Shown one piece after another: positions 45,636 through 56,889 of a DNA stretch of 64,000 nucleotides. The DNA is from Aspidiotus rigidus (taxonomy: Eukaryota > Arthropoda > Insecta > Hemiptera > Diaspididae), in NCBI GenBank assembly GCA_035079385.1, contig JAVHKY010000004.1, forward strand, positions 12,493,001 through 12,557,000. The letters are read 5' to 3'. Numbering within the stretch: the first letter of the stretch is position 1; each line of letters opens with the position of its first letter. The notes below the pieces were generated by a model. It was not told the origin of the DNA and made no database searches. It worked only from the letters and a program-made list of their open reading frames with translations. The position numbers were made by a program, and so were the translations under genes.

Positions 45636-46665
45636 TCGGTCATCTTGAAATATTTCAGTCTAGGCTTCTACTAGGTCAAGTGTTCGTGAGATATTATTCG
45701 TTTACCACTTTACCTATCTTGGCGTCGTATAAGTCTTCTATGAGAAATATGAGCCCTGCCTCGCTGTTCTATTGGAATGGTATGAGACAATTCAAGTCTA
45801 GGGGACTTGGAAAAATTTCGACTATCCAGCCATATATGATAGGAAGAGGGACTTGGAAAATTTCCTAATTATTAATTATATTAATTATTTATTCATTTAA
45901 TTATTTAATTATTTAATTATTTATTTATTTAATTATATAATATTATTTATTTATTTATTTATTTATTATTAATTATTACGAGTTCGCCCCCTGTCTCGCT
46001 ATTGTATTGGAATGGTATGAGACAATTCAAGTCTAGGGGACTTGGAAAAATTTCGACTATCCAGCCATATATGATAGGAAGAGGGACATGGAAAATTTTC
46101 TAATTATCAATTATATTAATTATTTATTTATTTATTTATTTAATTATTTAATCATTAATTAATTAATTATTTATTATTATTACGCGGGGTGTACTCGCGA
46201 ATTTCTGAATCACCCACGGGGTAGAGATTTTCTAATTATTAATTATATTAATTATTTAATTATTTATTTATATTAATTATTTAATTATTTATTTATTTAA
46301 TTATTTAATTATTAATTATTTAATTATTAATTAATTATTTATTTATTTATTATTATTACGCGGGGTGTACTCGCGAATTTCTGAATCACCCAGGGGGTAG
46401 AGATTTTCTCATTATTAATTATATTAATTATTTAATCATTTATTTATTTAATTATTCAATTATTTAATTATTTAATTATTTAATTATTTAATTATTAATT
46501 AATTAATTAATTATTTATTATTATTACTCGGGGTGTACTCGCGAATTTCTGAATCACCCACGGGGTAGAGATTTTCTAATTATTAATTATATTAATTATT
46601 TAATCATTTATTTATTTAATTATTTAATTATTTAATTATTTATTTATTGAATTATTCAATTGTTT

Positions 46666-46710
<45 letters not shown>

Positions 46711-46862
46711 TTATTAATTATTATTATTACGCGGGGTGTACTCGCGAATTTCTGAATCACCCACGAGGTAGAGATTTCTCTTGACGGGGGGGGGGGGGGG
46801 GGGTTGTACTCGCGAGTTTCAAAATCGGGGTCCGGCGAGAGAAAAGACATGGAACATGTTAA
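45636..46862. mobile_element. TTTA-rich composite element S2, copy A
   Basis: Starts at GGTCATCTTGAAATATTTCA and ends AAAAGACATGGAACATG. Within TTTA/TTAA tracts, a conserved non-AT module (ACGCGGGGTGTACTCGCGAA, then TTTCTGAATCACCCACGGGG) occurs about four times at 46180-46780, 165-220 bp apart. A G run lies at 46783-46803. Confidence 0.75.
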
Positions 46863-46864
46863 AA

Positions 46865-47419
46865 TGACGGCTTCCTTAACGAAGTTAAACGAGGAACGCA
46901 GGGAACCTGTTGTATGAGTCATATGGGATTTGGTATTGAGAATTCAAGGAAGCCTAGACCTAGATAAATCTAGTATAAAGAAGGCCTAGACCTACTATAA
47001 GCCTAGTACAATATAGTTTGAAAGTCTAAATTGTTCTCGAATCTCGAGCTATATATGATAGGAGGGGGACTTGGAAAAATTTCGACTCTCGAGCTATATA
47101 TGATAGGAGGGGGACTTAGAAAAATGTTGACTCTCGCGCCATATATGATAGGAGAGGGACTTGGAAAACTTTTGACTATCGAGCTACATATGATAGGGGA
47201 CAAATTTTCCCAAGTCTCCCTCCTATCATAAATAGCTCGAGATTTGAGAAAAACTTGGACTTTCAAACTACATTATACTAGGCTTACTTTACGTCTAGGC
47301 CTTCTTTATACTAGCTTTATCTAGGTCTAGGCTTCCTTGAATTTTCAATACCAAATCCTATTTGACTCATAAAACAGGTTCCCTGCGTTCCTCGTTTAAC
47401 TTCGTTAAGGAAGCCGTCG
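46865..47419. mobile_element. 555-bp foldback element, intact copy
   Basis: Arms of about 197 bp, 46865-47061 and 47221-47419, start TGACGGCTTCCTTAACGAAG and end in its complement. Each contains AAGGCCTAGACCTACTATAA or its inverse. The centre is three to four 45-bp minisatellite units. This is the cleanest example of the family seen at 709-1994. Confidence 0.8.
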
Positions 47420-47545
47420 TTTTTCCAAGTCCCTCTCTTATCATATATTATATATACAGTATAGCTCGGGAGTCTACATTTTTTGTTGGACAGCGCACGG
47501 CAAATCTCTCAAAAAGGCCCGCATAGAACAGGCTCCCTGTTAAAA

Positions 47546-47761
47546 ATGGATACGCATTCGGCTAGGCTGTTGTCGCAGTTGTTGGGGCAAGTCACTATAG
47601 CAGATTCAGAGAGCTTAAAAACAGAGTACATGCTCCTGAGGCAGAAATGTTGTTTGCTCTATAACAATATTATCACTAACGAGTCTATGTTAGACGCTTC
47701 TCACCTACCTGAAGTCAACCTGAAGTCATTGAAGCAGATATGTGCAAACGTTAAAAATTGA
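47546..47761 (+). CDS. 71-residue ORF of unknown function (copy A)
   Basis: ATG lies five bases after a foldback end (CTCCCTGTTAAAA). The protein starts MDTHSARLLSQLLGQVTIAD, continues LKTEYMLLRQKCCLLYNN and looks helical. It agrees with copy B over 57 residues. An 11-bp tandem duplication near 47712-47730 then changes the frame, so the endings differ (NLKSLKQICANVKN here). The strong reading-frame conservation before that point may only reflect recent duplication. No family recognised. Confidence 0.35.
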   Translation: MDTHSARLLSQLLGQVTIADSESLKTEYMLLRQKCCLLYNNIITNESMLDASHLPEVNLKSLKQICANVKN

Positions 47762-48411
47762 AAGACAAATACACTAACGCATAAGTGTCTCTTCTTGCGT
47801 TAGCCTATATAAACACTTGCCAAACAATGTAAGCCAAATTCAGGAAGAATGAAAGGGATTACTTATTAACCAGTTACTAACGAGACTGCCCAAATTGTCA
47901 AAGGGTTATATATAATGGCACGCGAAAATGGCTATTTACAGTACATGTGGCGTAGGTGAGTCTTTTCAAACGAGTACATAGGTTTGCGGAACGAGCAAAG
48001 CGAGTGAAGCAATGTATGTACGAGTTATGAAGACTTACCTACAACACTTGTACTGTACAAGGCTTTAAAATACAAATACTTTGAAGACAAATTTGTATAT
48101 TGGATGTATACGTTTTCGTGCGGCATGTTTACGTCATAGTTTTTTCGCAACGGTTTTCCCTGTATAAAAGACCATCGGTGACGTTATTTCGTTTTTTTTC
48201 ACATGCTCCGCGCAACGCTGAAAATCGTTACCTACGTCACTATAAACCGTTTCGCAAAAACGTACTTACGATGCATGCGTGTTTTAATAGTATATTACGC
48301 TATAAGGGACGGAGGAGAGCGATTTCTATACGAGCGCTTTGGCGACCCGAGCCGCGGCGAGGGCCGCCATGCAGCGCGAGTATATCGCTTTCCTCCGTTC
48401 ACGTGTGGCGT

Positions 48412-48742
48412 ACGCTATTTTTCGGTTCACACGAATAAAAACGCAAATGCGAGATGATCTATAACTAAAATTTTCACTTTTTTATTAGAGCATCATAACA
48501 TTGTTGATGGAAACACACATAGAATAACGAAATTGTAATTTTCTTACAAAATGAACACAAGGAAAAATTCGAGCGTTATATTTAAAATTATTAAAAGATC
48601 AGATAGACCAAGAACACGCATGCAAAATGCGCGCATGCGCGCAACCTAACTCTTCGAGCCCTAAAGTAAAAAAACGCGTCTGCGCGTCTTACAACGAAGC
48701 ACCGAAGGAACGCGTTTTTATTCATGTGAACCGAAAAAGATA
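48412..48742. mobile_element. GC-rich TIR segment specific to copy A
   Basis: TTTTTCGGTTCACACGAATA (from 48418) pairs with its near-complement at 48712-48738. Copy B lacks most of 48290-48710 and has unrelated sequence there. Between the arms is CGCATGCGCGCA-rich sequence. The exact limits are unclear. Confidence 0.4.
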
Positions 48743-48752
48743 TGGAAGATAT

Positions 48753-49014
48753 GAGACCCGCTCAGCAAAACCATATATTATTATGTCGCGAATTTTTTTT
48801 GTCGGATTTTGATTGTTTTTTCTCGAGGAGTTAATCAACTTTTAGACAAAGAAAAAGGTAGGTCGCTACGATAAAAGTTTGCTGCAGTACGAGCATTTCA
48901 AGTTGAAAAGAACGAGAAAAATTTTTTGCATTTTTTTTGTTTTTTGGCTGTTGTAAAAAATTTTATTTTGCAACATAATAAATGGTTTTGCTGAGCGCGC
49001 CTCATATCATCAAC
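48753..49014. mobile_element. Foldback element with GCTCAGCAAAACCATATATT arms
   Basis: 48753-48800 and 48963-49014 are inverted repeats (AAACCATATATTATTATGTC and its near-complement). Copy B has only the left arm (59403-59585) and copy C only the right arm (62391-62475); the inverted S2 array sits between them, so S2 integrated into the centre of this element. Confidence 0.7.
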
Positions 49015-49121
49015 GAAAAAGACAACATTGGGAATGCGAGTGAATTATCGCTGTACTTTAGGACGGTACAGAAGTTTAGAGTGCCCAGCTGGGTTGTACC
49101 TACTTTATCATAGTACCCTTA

Positions 49122-50069
49122 CTAGCGGTTGGCGACGCGCCTCCGGCTCGCCTGACCGCTAGCTGTGTGTTGAGTAGATATCTGTGTTTTATAGGTATCT
49201 TTATCTTGTAGGTATGTGTGTTTTGTAGGTATCTTGGAATTCAGATGAATTTTTAAAAAAGAAACAGTGGAAAGAGTTTGCAAAATTCACAACTATTCAG
49301 TTCAAAAATAAGAAAATAGACACCAAAAACTGCGACTGTACTTATAAAAATATATCAAAGTTCCGAGTCGCACAAAAATAAAATCACCAAATTAAATTTT
49401 TTACACACTAATTCACTTGAGAGCTGACTTAACGCGTGAAGCCTGTATCGCAGCAGAATACAGACAAATCCATTGACATTTTGCCAGTCCCTAAGAAAAC
49501 ACACGGACAACAGGTAAAAAAAAGGGTCATTTCCGCTAGCCCATACGCAGTGCGCACCGCGCACCGTGTCTAGAGATTGGTTCTTGTATGAGATACCGGA
49601 TGTAAAATCCTTTATGTAGGTGTTTTTAAAACTGTGAATAAAATAACTTACTTGGTATGGAAGTACAGCGAATACTGTAGTCACAAAATTTCCTCCTAAA
49701 AATCTGGAACCGGGCTTATTCGAAAGGAAATTACAGGGGCTACAATTTTTGTTCTCTTCAATTTTTCATAAAAATGAGTTATACTCGAGTTATCACAATA
49801 ATTCAATTTTCAAAACTGCGCCACTCAACGCGCGTAGGTCTAACGTACAGCGCAAAGCAGTTTCAGTACTCGATAATGCCCGTTTTTCCTAATTTTGTCG
49901 CCCCCTACTCCACCTTCAGGGAGTCAAAACATCGAAATGTATTTAAGAACCTGACCCAGGAAAAACGAAATTTTTCAAAAAAAATTCCAGGTCGATAGGT
50001 GAAGGCGTTCGAAAGTTATGGACGAACATACAGATATACAGACAGACAAACATTCTACTTCATATATTA
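49122..50069. mobile_element. Insertion in copy A absent from copy C
   Basis: Copy C joins CATAGTACCCTTA directly to TTCATGACTGAAAATGATC (62568-62600). In copy A the same two sequences are 948 bp apart. The insertion begins with a 41-base hairpin (49122-49162, CTAGCGGT/ACCGCTAG with an inner GGCGA/TCGCC). Near its right end it has a microsatellite-like ACAGATATACAGACAGACAA. No ORF with recognisable motifs. Confidence 0.6.
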
Positions 50070-51500
50070 GATTCATGACTGAAAATGATCATGAAAAGGC
50101 TCACCCTCTTTTCGTCCAGAGACATTTCGTTGATGACGCACTTTGTCCACAAGACGCTTCGTCCAGAGCGACATTTCGTCCACGACATATTTTGTCCAGG
50201 GATATTTGGTCCAAACTTTTTTCGTCCAAAATTTTTTTCAGAAGTATTATGTGACAAGTTTATACTTAGACCTGAAATAGCTGAGAATGATGTATAAAAA
50301 TTTAATCATGGTAATGAACACGAGTCAGTAAGACTGATACAAATGTAACGTACAATATACTATCAGTAAATATTATGTGATATATGCCTCTTGGGTACGA
50401 AAATTCGCCTAAAGCTTGTCACCGCTCCCCGAGAGGCCAAACAGATACCTTTGGGTCAGAAGCGGAAGAGGCGCTGGCCAAGTAAGGCCGAAAGAGCATT
50501 AATTGTTATATAAAATTTGATATAGGTATTTTCAGTATTTTGTGATTAAAATTAGAAGAATAATTCTTTAGTTGAATTGTCGTAATATTTTCGTGTGATT
50601 TTTTTTTTTTTTGTGACAACTACTGAAATTTCGTTCATCTTACATTAATTTCTTTTTTTCCTTTTTTTTTCGTGAATGTTTTATTAAAAGCTGAATTATT
50701 ATCTTTTTTGTGCAAAACGATTATTCATTTCGTTAAATCCTCCTTCCGATCTCGTGCCGAAAAATGCATGCCAAAAAAAATTAATGAATTGAAAATGACT
50801 ATATAAATGCTATTTTGACTAAACCCTTTCTTTTGGCCTGCGCTTTCTAAATTATATAACAGTCCTGATCTAGAATTCTATTGATCAATTTATGCGATCC
50901 ACGTTCATTTTATATATCTATATATTTCCTTTTTCGCTCTTATCTTGTCTTTGTGAGTGATCGTAGTCCATTCTCTTCTGAAAATTTCATCCTGCTGCGG
51001 ATAAATATCAATGACGAAAAACTGTTTTTCTACAATTTGGTAACTATGTGTAAGTGGAGCTTACATCGACGACAATTTTTGCTTTCCCCCGCATAGACGT
51101 TTCTTAAAAAAATTTCCTCTCTCGAGCCTAATAAATTGGAGGGGGACATCGAAAAATTTTGACATCGCACGGCAAATTTCTCCTCCATAGAACAGGTTCC
51201 CTGTTAAAATAGGTGTACTCGCAGATTTCTTAATCACCCGAAAGGTATATCTTGAAAATTTTCCAATTCCGTTGTATTGAGGGAGGGGAGGCGAATTTTC
51301 AAATTGGGTTACGGTGAGACTAAAGACATGAAACATGTCAATATTAAATGGAATTCGTTCCAATATCAAGTAGGTTTGAACTCTTCTGCAATTACCAAGG
51401 ATTCACAAATATCGCCAAAAAAAAATGGCAGCGTGAACAGAGTGTTAAATATGTGTACCTAACAGAAGATGTTGAAGAAATCAACCAATTGAATGAGTAA
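50070..51500. repeat. Module shared with copy C at about 99% identity
   Basis: 50070-51500 matches 62580-64000, with about five differences over the last 620 bases and none noticed over 50300-50880. It contains the TTCGTCCA cluster, a non-AT patch at 50390-50500 (CTCCCCGAGAGGCCAAACAG), and the start of an R2 block. Confidence 0.9.
50105..50235. repeat. TTCGTCCA motif cluster
   Basis: At least seven occurrences of TTYGTCCA or TTTGGTCCA lie within 130 bases, irregularly spaced (7-20 bases). They repeat in copy C at 62615-62745. Dense short direct motifs like this are typical of transposon subterminal regions, but no matching TIR was found. Confidence 0.65.
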
Positions 51501-52572
51501 ATTACCTATTTCTCTTCCTGTTGATAGTCATTATAACAATCAAAGAAATGGAGAAACTATTTAAAGAATGTGTACGAGTACGTACTTATCTTCAGTTGAG
51601 TCATCCATTTACTTCCATGATTTCTTCTCGGTAAGTAGAAAATTTAAATACTTATGGAATAGAATTCCTTGCAGTCACCTTTTTTCTCAATGTAATTTTT
51701 TACATAAATGATCTCTATTGATCTATTTTTTGATCGACGGTTGGCTCTCTGGAATTGTTCAATATTATTCAGCTGAATGTGGCACACAATTATCACAGAT
51801 TTTTTGATTTGTAACATATAAGATACTCATTATTGTCTACCATATAGGCCTACTGCTTGCATGTTAAACCATTAAAAAAGTTTGTCCATTTGAATTTGTT
51901 TCTACCATTTAACAATTTACATCTCCAAAATGTTTTACAAGTTATCATTATTGTTTACAAACATTTGTCACAATTATGAACCTTGAAAAAATGTTTTCAA
52001 GTTTGGATTGCAAGATTCCTATAACTTGCTATACTCGGTTTACTCTACATGAAGAAAACAAAAGACAAAAATAGAATTACAAAAGATTCAGAGTTGTAAG
52101 TCGTCAATTTGAGATTTTCCCATTAATCCAAAAATTTATATGTTGAGACAATTTAATTGTAATTATTTTGAAGTTACAAATACCATTTGCCGAAATCATG
52201 ACTTTTCCATGATTTTCATGACCGGTAGACACCCTGTATTTGGATGAAATGTTTTCCCGCGATTTATTCACACATATGATCCACAATAATTTGGATCTAT
52301 TTTTAGTAGGTATTTTAATTTATTCAATCCAAATTGTATCCATTGATCTACGTGGATCAATGAGCAAAAACAAATTACGAGTATTACGAACTTCTTAAAA
52401 AAATTAGGCTTTTCTCTGATTTTTATTAATGATAATATTAATTATATAATATTAGCATCATTTACAATCTTAACAATACCCTTCCCAGCTGTCCCCTTCA
52501 CAAAATTAAGGCTCATTCATGATGGTCACAAAGCGTGCAGAGAACAATATGTTCTCCCATCATCTTCTATAA

Positions 52573-53157
52573 TTATGAATGTTCGTGTACAAAACGTGTT
52601 ATGTTTATAAATATTTTTGAACAAGTCAATTTCATAATGATCATTAATTTCGACTTTGACGCTTGAAAATGTTCTGAATGCTTTAAATTTTCGCACAATA
52701 AAAAAATGCCATCATTATTCTCATACCTACTTGAAAATAGATTCAATAGAAAAAATATCTTCCTTCGCTTCTCCGTCATTGAAGATGGAACATAATATTC
52801 TTTTTTGAACAATTTCTTCCCCGTAGTACAGAATAAAATTAAAAGTCATAAAATTTTCAGGAATAGAAAGAAAATAAAGCAGGCACTAGGCACCACTTTA
52901 GTCATAAATGTATACGAGTGTATATATTATTTATGAATGAAGTGGTGCCTAATAACTCTTCTCTTTTCTTTCTATTTATAGTGGAAACTACAAAAAAAAT
53001 CTTCTCAATAATTTTCAGAAATATTGAATTCTTCAAACGGAGTTGTACACAAAATAAAATGGTAACGTTGTGATTGATGTCAGAATCGAGGGACCAATCT
53101 CGAGAATTTCACTTTTCGATAGTTTTGAAAAAAATCTATGATTCAAACCCGATTGAT
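52573..53157 (-). pseudogene. Unknown broken gene, copy B
   Basis: Homologue of 42466-43107. It has the same insertion (near 52865-53017) and extra indels that shift the frame inside the second half, although YENNDGIFLLCENLKHSEHF can still be read. The upstream end is replaced by the BEL/Pao scrap at 53158. Confidence 0.55.
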
Positions 53158-53367
53158 TCTTGACCTTACAGACGAATACGGCGATATAGGCTTTTGTTTA
53201 CTTCAGCAGACCGATGATTTGTGCATTTAACTAGGACATAACCGGTGAGATCGACTCCAGTGTGAGCAAATGCTCAAAACCCAACAGTAGTTTGGGCTGG
53301 TGGTAGTCGACCCATTAATTGTATGCCCATAATCCAGTCAGGATATAATAATTTAACGCCGCATTTC
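53158..53367 (-). pseudogene. BEL/Pao-type integrase scrap, only in copy B
   Basis: The minus strand reads IMGIQLMGRLPPAQTTVGF, a stop, then AFAHTGVDLTGYVLVKCTNH. The LMGxLPxxRVxPxxPFxHTGVDxxGP pattern is characteristic of the integrase entry region of BEL/Pao elements. Copy A has a different 20-base sequence here. The segment is about 210 bp and carries at least two stops. Confidence 0.65.
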
Positions 53368-53794
53368 GACCAGAAAGAAAATAATAATGAATGAAATAAC
53401 GGATGACAAATAATGACAACAAGGATTTCTCTCTCTTCATTTTCATGTTTTTTTAAGAGGCGCGTTATGGCGTCGGACTACCTTTGGACAAGTAAAAATA
53501 ATATATACAAACTCAACATGCAGTTGTAAAAGAGATAAGAATAAAACACAGAAACCAGAAATAAAAATATAATAAAGAGAACAAATTACCTAGTCATTAC
53601 TCATTGGTTCAAATAATCTACAGCTTGTTGTAAAAGGCATCAGGGAGACACAAAAAGGGAATTGCCTCATTTAGTATGGATGAAAAATTAGGTTTTGGTT
53701 CATATGAATGAAAACGCGTTCTTTGCGCAAAGTTGCGTTCTGTTTTCATGTGCTTTATGACTCTTCTTGAGTTTGCTCATATTACAAGTCAATC

Positions 53795-53962
53795 TCAATG
53801 GCGGTGGTTGCTCTGGTTCTCATACCGGTCTAATTCAGGATTGTCTAGGTCATACACAGATATTTTCTCTCCAGGCATAACCAGATACATTATAGCCATC
53901 ACTATGGAACAAATAACAAGGAAAAAACACGCAACCATCATAATAATCTCTGGAAAAGCCAT
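53795..53962 (-). CDS. Alpha family copy 5 (in duplication copy B)
   Basis: The 55-residue ORF starts MAFPEIIMMVACFFLVICSI, with a hydrophobic stretch to about residue 28, then VMPGEKIS and the tail VYDLDNPELDRYENQSNHRH. The exon starts at 53977 after TTCTATTCCAG and is open from there (DVYGG before the Met). It has one more codon than copy 4. The tail is identical to copy 4 at the nucleotide level. The membrane half differs at about 17 codons, all amino-acid-changing. Confidence 0.65.
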   Translation of the reverse strand: MAFPEIIMMVACFFLVICSIVMAIMYLVMPGEKISVYDLDNPELDRYENQSNHRH

Positions 53963-54125
53963 TCCTCCGTAAACATCCTGGAATAGAATAAAAGCGCTAT
54001 TAGAGGTAAAATAATATTATACCAGTCACTCAGGGACTTGAAAACAATGAAACCACTATTTTAATCCATAGGAAGGGAAGAAACATGTTATATTGCGTCA
54101 ATAATAGCATTAATGCAATAGTATA

Positions 54126-55127
54126 CCACTTTGCTGACAGCACGTAGTCGGCATCGTGGTTGCTAAATATGCGCAAAATACTGATGAGGGCGCGCGATTG
54201 GCGATACTTGAATGCAGATTGCGCGCATTCAGCAAATCATCATTTTGAGTAGTATTGCGCGCAGTTGCTAAAAGAAATTCTGCCGAATTCATGCATACAA
54301 AAATATACTGGGCATGTGTATAGGCCAAAAATTGAAGGATTGAAAAAATATAACAAATTACGCTAAAAATATTCAATTAATTAAAAAGGTGTTAAGTTGT
54401 CGACATGTTATTGTCGCACGTGCGGCCGGCGTGGCAATCAGACGAATTGCATTGGAGCCCAGACTTGACGCACGCACATCGCTTTGTGAGACACTTTTGC
54501 CGGCCTAGTTCCAGCGACAATAACCCTGTCCAGTTCTAACGAAATCGACCCGGACCAATTCTCGAATCCTAAATTCGGCTTCCGGGACATCGCTCACTGC
54601 TAAAGAAGTACACTTTGTCGCGTCCAGAACATTTCGTTCAAGGCGACGATCGACGCGACGCGTCCATGTTTCGTTCTTACCATGAATTCACCATCTTCTT
54701 CCATTACGACTATGAGATTTCGAGCGTCGCCACGAACCTGATCAAACTCAGGAATACGTAAGAGAGCATTGTCTCCCTCTTTCTGAGGGGGAAGTAAACC
54801 TTTCCCTCGAGTAACCATTCTGTCAGCTCGTTCCTTCAAATTTTTAGTAGGTCAGCTTTGTAGACTGTATTAATCAAACATTCATCACCTGTTGATACAT
54901 ATATGTATCTCCAATAAACTTGTCCTTATCTTTGCATGACGTTCAAAACGATTGACAAAATCATAGAGTTTCAAAAATATTACCAAGTCAATGTCAAAAG
55001 AAGGTGTACACGAATGCGCGCATTCCGCAAAAAAACATTGCCGAATTAGAGTCAAAAAATACATTTTCATCATTTATTGCGGGCAGTCGGCAAAAAATTT
55101 TTGGGATGCGTGCTGTCAGCAAAGTGG
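54126..55127 (-). mobile_element. TIR element with KRBA2-like coding remnant (copy B)
   Basis: Same structure as 43826-44829. The perfect 19-bp TIRs lie at 54126-54144 and 55109-55127. The matching position shows the insertion is older than the A/B duplication. Confidence 0.65.
54600..54839 (-). pseudogene. KRBA2/SCAND3-like fragment (copy B)
   Basis: Same 79-codon frame as 44300-44539 with three residue changes (for example LLRIPEFDQVRGD). The frame is open in both copies, but the integrase core is absent in both, so function is unlikely. Confidence 0.6.
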
Positions 55128-55919
55128 TTGCTGACTGCGCGCATTCAGTGAAATTGCTGCAGACTGCGCGCATTGTGCGATTGCTCGAATTCGGCGTAAC
55201 ATATGTGTATGTACAAGTACATTACAACTTGAAATTCATTTTATACCTTATCTATAAATAATCAATGTACAGTATATGTTAACAGTTAGTCCAATGACAA
55301 GTTTCTGTCTTTTTATTTGTAACGTAAATTATTATCCTTTCAAGCTATGACCATTGGCGACAAGGATTTTTGTTCTCTTTCTCTCCTTTCTTTTCTTCAT
55401 TCCTTATTTATAATGTACTTGTGTTGTGATATAATGTCGTTGAGTGCAGAACAATTCCAATCTCTTCTTATAACTCTTATCTAGGTATTACGGACTAATG
55501 CTCCGAAAAGTGAAATCAATCATTTGCTCCAACCACTTGAACCGTTTGATTCATCAGAATAACAATTCAAATTTTATCTCACTCGCGGTGAAAAGTGGCT
55601 TGATGTCAAAAATATGACCGAAAACAACAAGCTGTCTTCTGCTTACATCTGTTGAAGCAACACACGCAAATAATCTGGTAGCTTTACTCCAACTTATTGA
55701 AAGGTATATTGTTATTGTCATGGTCCACCAGTGCCGGATTAAAAAACAAAAATCTTATCCTAATTTGTTGTTTTCACCGTTTTTCTTTTACTTGTGATTA
55801 TTTGGTTCCTCATGTTCACATCTGTGCGTGTTTTGCGCCTCACCGCGTTTAGTCTATCATCTTTCCCGCAGTTTTGTGCGTTTGATCCTATTTACATTAC
55901 AATGACGAGCGGTGACAAA

Positions 55920-56858
55920 AATATTCGGTCATCTTGGAATATTTCAGTCTAGGCTTCTACTAGGTCAAGTGTTCGTGAGATATTATTCGTTTACCCCTTT
56001 ACCTATCTTGGCGTCGTATAGTCTTCTATGAGAAAGATGAGGTAGCGCGAACTCGCTCCGCTCTTTCGCCCCCTGTCTCGCTGTTGTGTTGGAATGGTAT
56101 GAGACAATTCAAGTCTAGGGGACTTGGAAAAATTTGGACTATCCAGCCATATATGATAGGAAGAGGGACTTAGAAAGTTTTCTAATTATTAATTATATTA
56201 ATTATTGATTTATTGATTTATTTATTTATTTATTTAATTATTTATTTATTTAATTATTTATTTATTTATTTATTTAATTATTTAATATTATTTATTTATT
56301 TATTTATTTATCATTAATTATTACGAGTTCGCCCCCTGTCTCGCTGTTGTATTGCAATGGTATGAGACAATTCAAGTCTAGGGGACTTGGAAAAATTTCG
56401 AGTATCCAGCCTTTATTTATTTAATTATCTAATTATTCAATTATTTAATTATTTCATATTATTTATTTATTTATTTATTTATTTATTATTAATTCTTCTA
56501 CTAGGTCAAGTGTTCGTAAGATATTATTCATTTACCCCTTTACCTATCTTGGCGTCATATAAGTCTTGTATGAGAAATATTTTGAAGTAATTGTGGGTGT
56601 TCTATATTTTGAGGTATCAACTTTCGTGGGGCGAACGAGCGATCTCGCTGTTGTATTGGAATGGTATGAGAAAATTCGAGACTTCTATGAGAAATATGAG
56701 GTAGCGCGAACTCGCTCCGCTCGTTGCCCCCCTGTCTCGCTGTTGTGTTGGAATGGTATGAGACAATTCAAGTCTAAGGGACTTGGAAAAATTTCGACTA
56801 TCCAGCCATATATGATAGGAAGAGGGACTTGAAAAATTTTCTAATTATTAATTATATT

Positions 56859-56889
<31 letters not shown>

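Larger units (their letters stand above)
40690..49123. repeat. Segmental duplication, copy A
   Basis: Collinear with 50790-59585 (copy B) at high identity, from CCCCTTTCTTTCGGCCTG-type sequence through the R2 block, the broken unknown gene, alpha copy 4, the KRBA2-like TIR element, the S2 element, the foldback element and the small ORF at 47546. A differs from B by several clean insertions, listed separately. The offset grows from about 10.1 to 10.4 kb along its length, mainly because the S2 array is longer in B. Confidence 0.9.

Noticed and set aside
50390..50500. GC-containing patch suspected to be a tRNA or rRNA piece
   Set aside because: No A/B box pair or cloverleaf that I could draw; it is simply shared by copies B and C.
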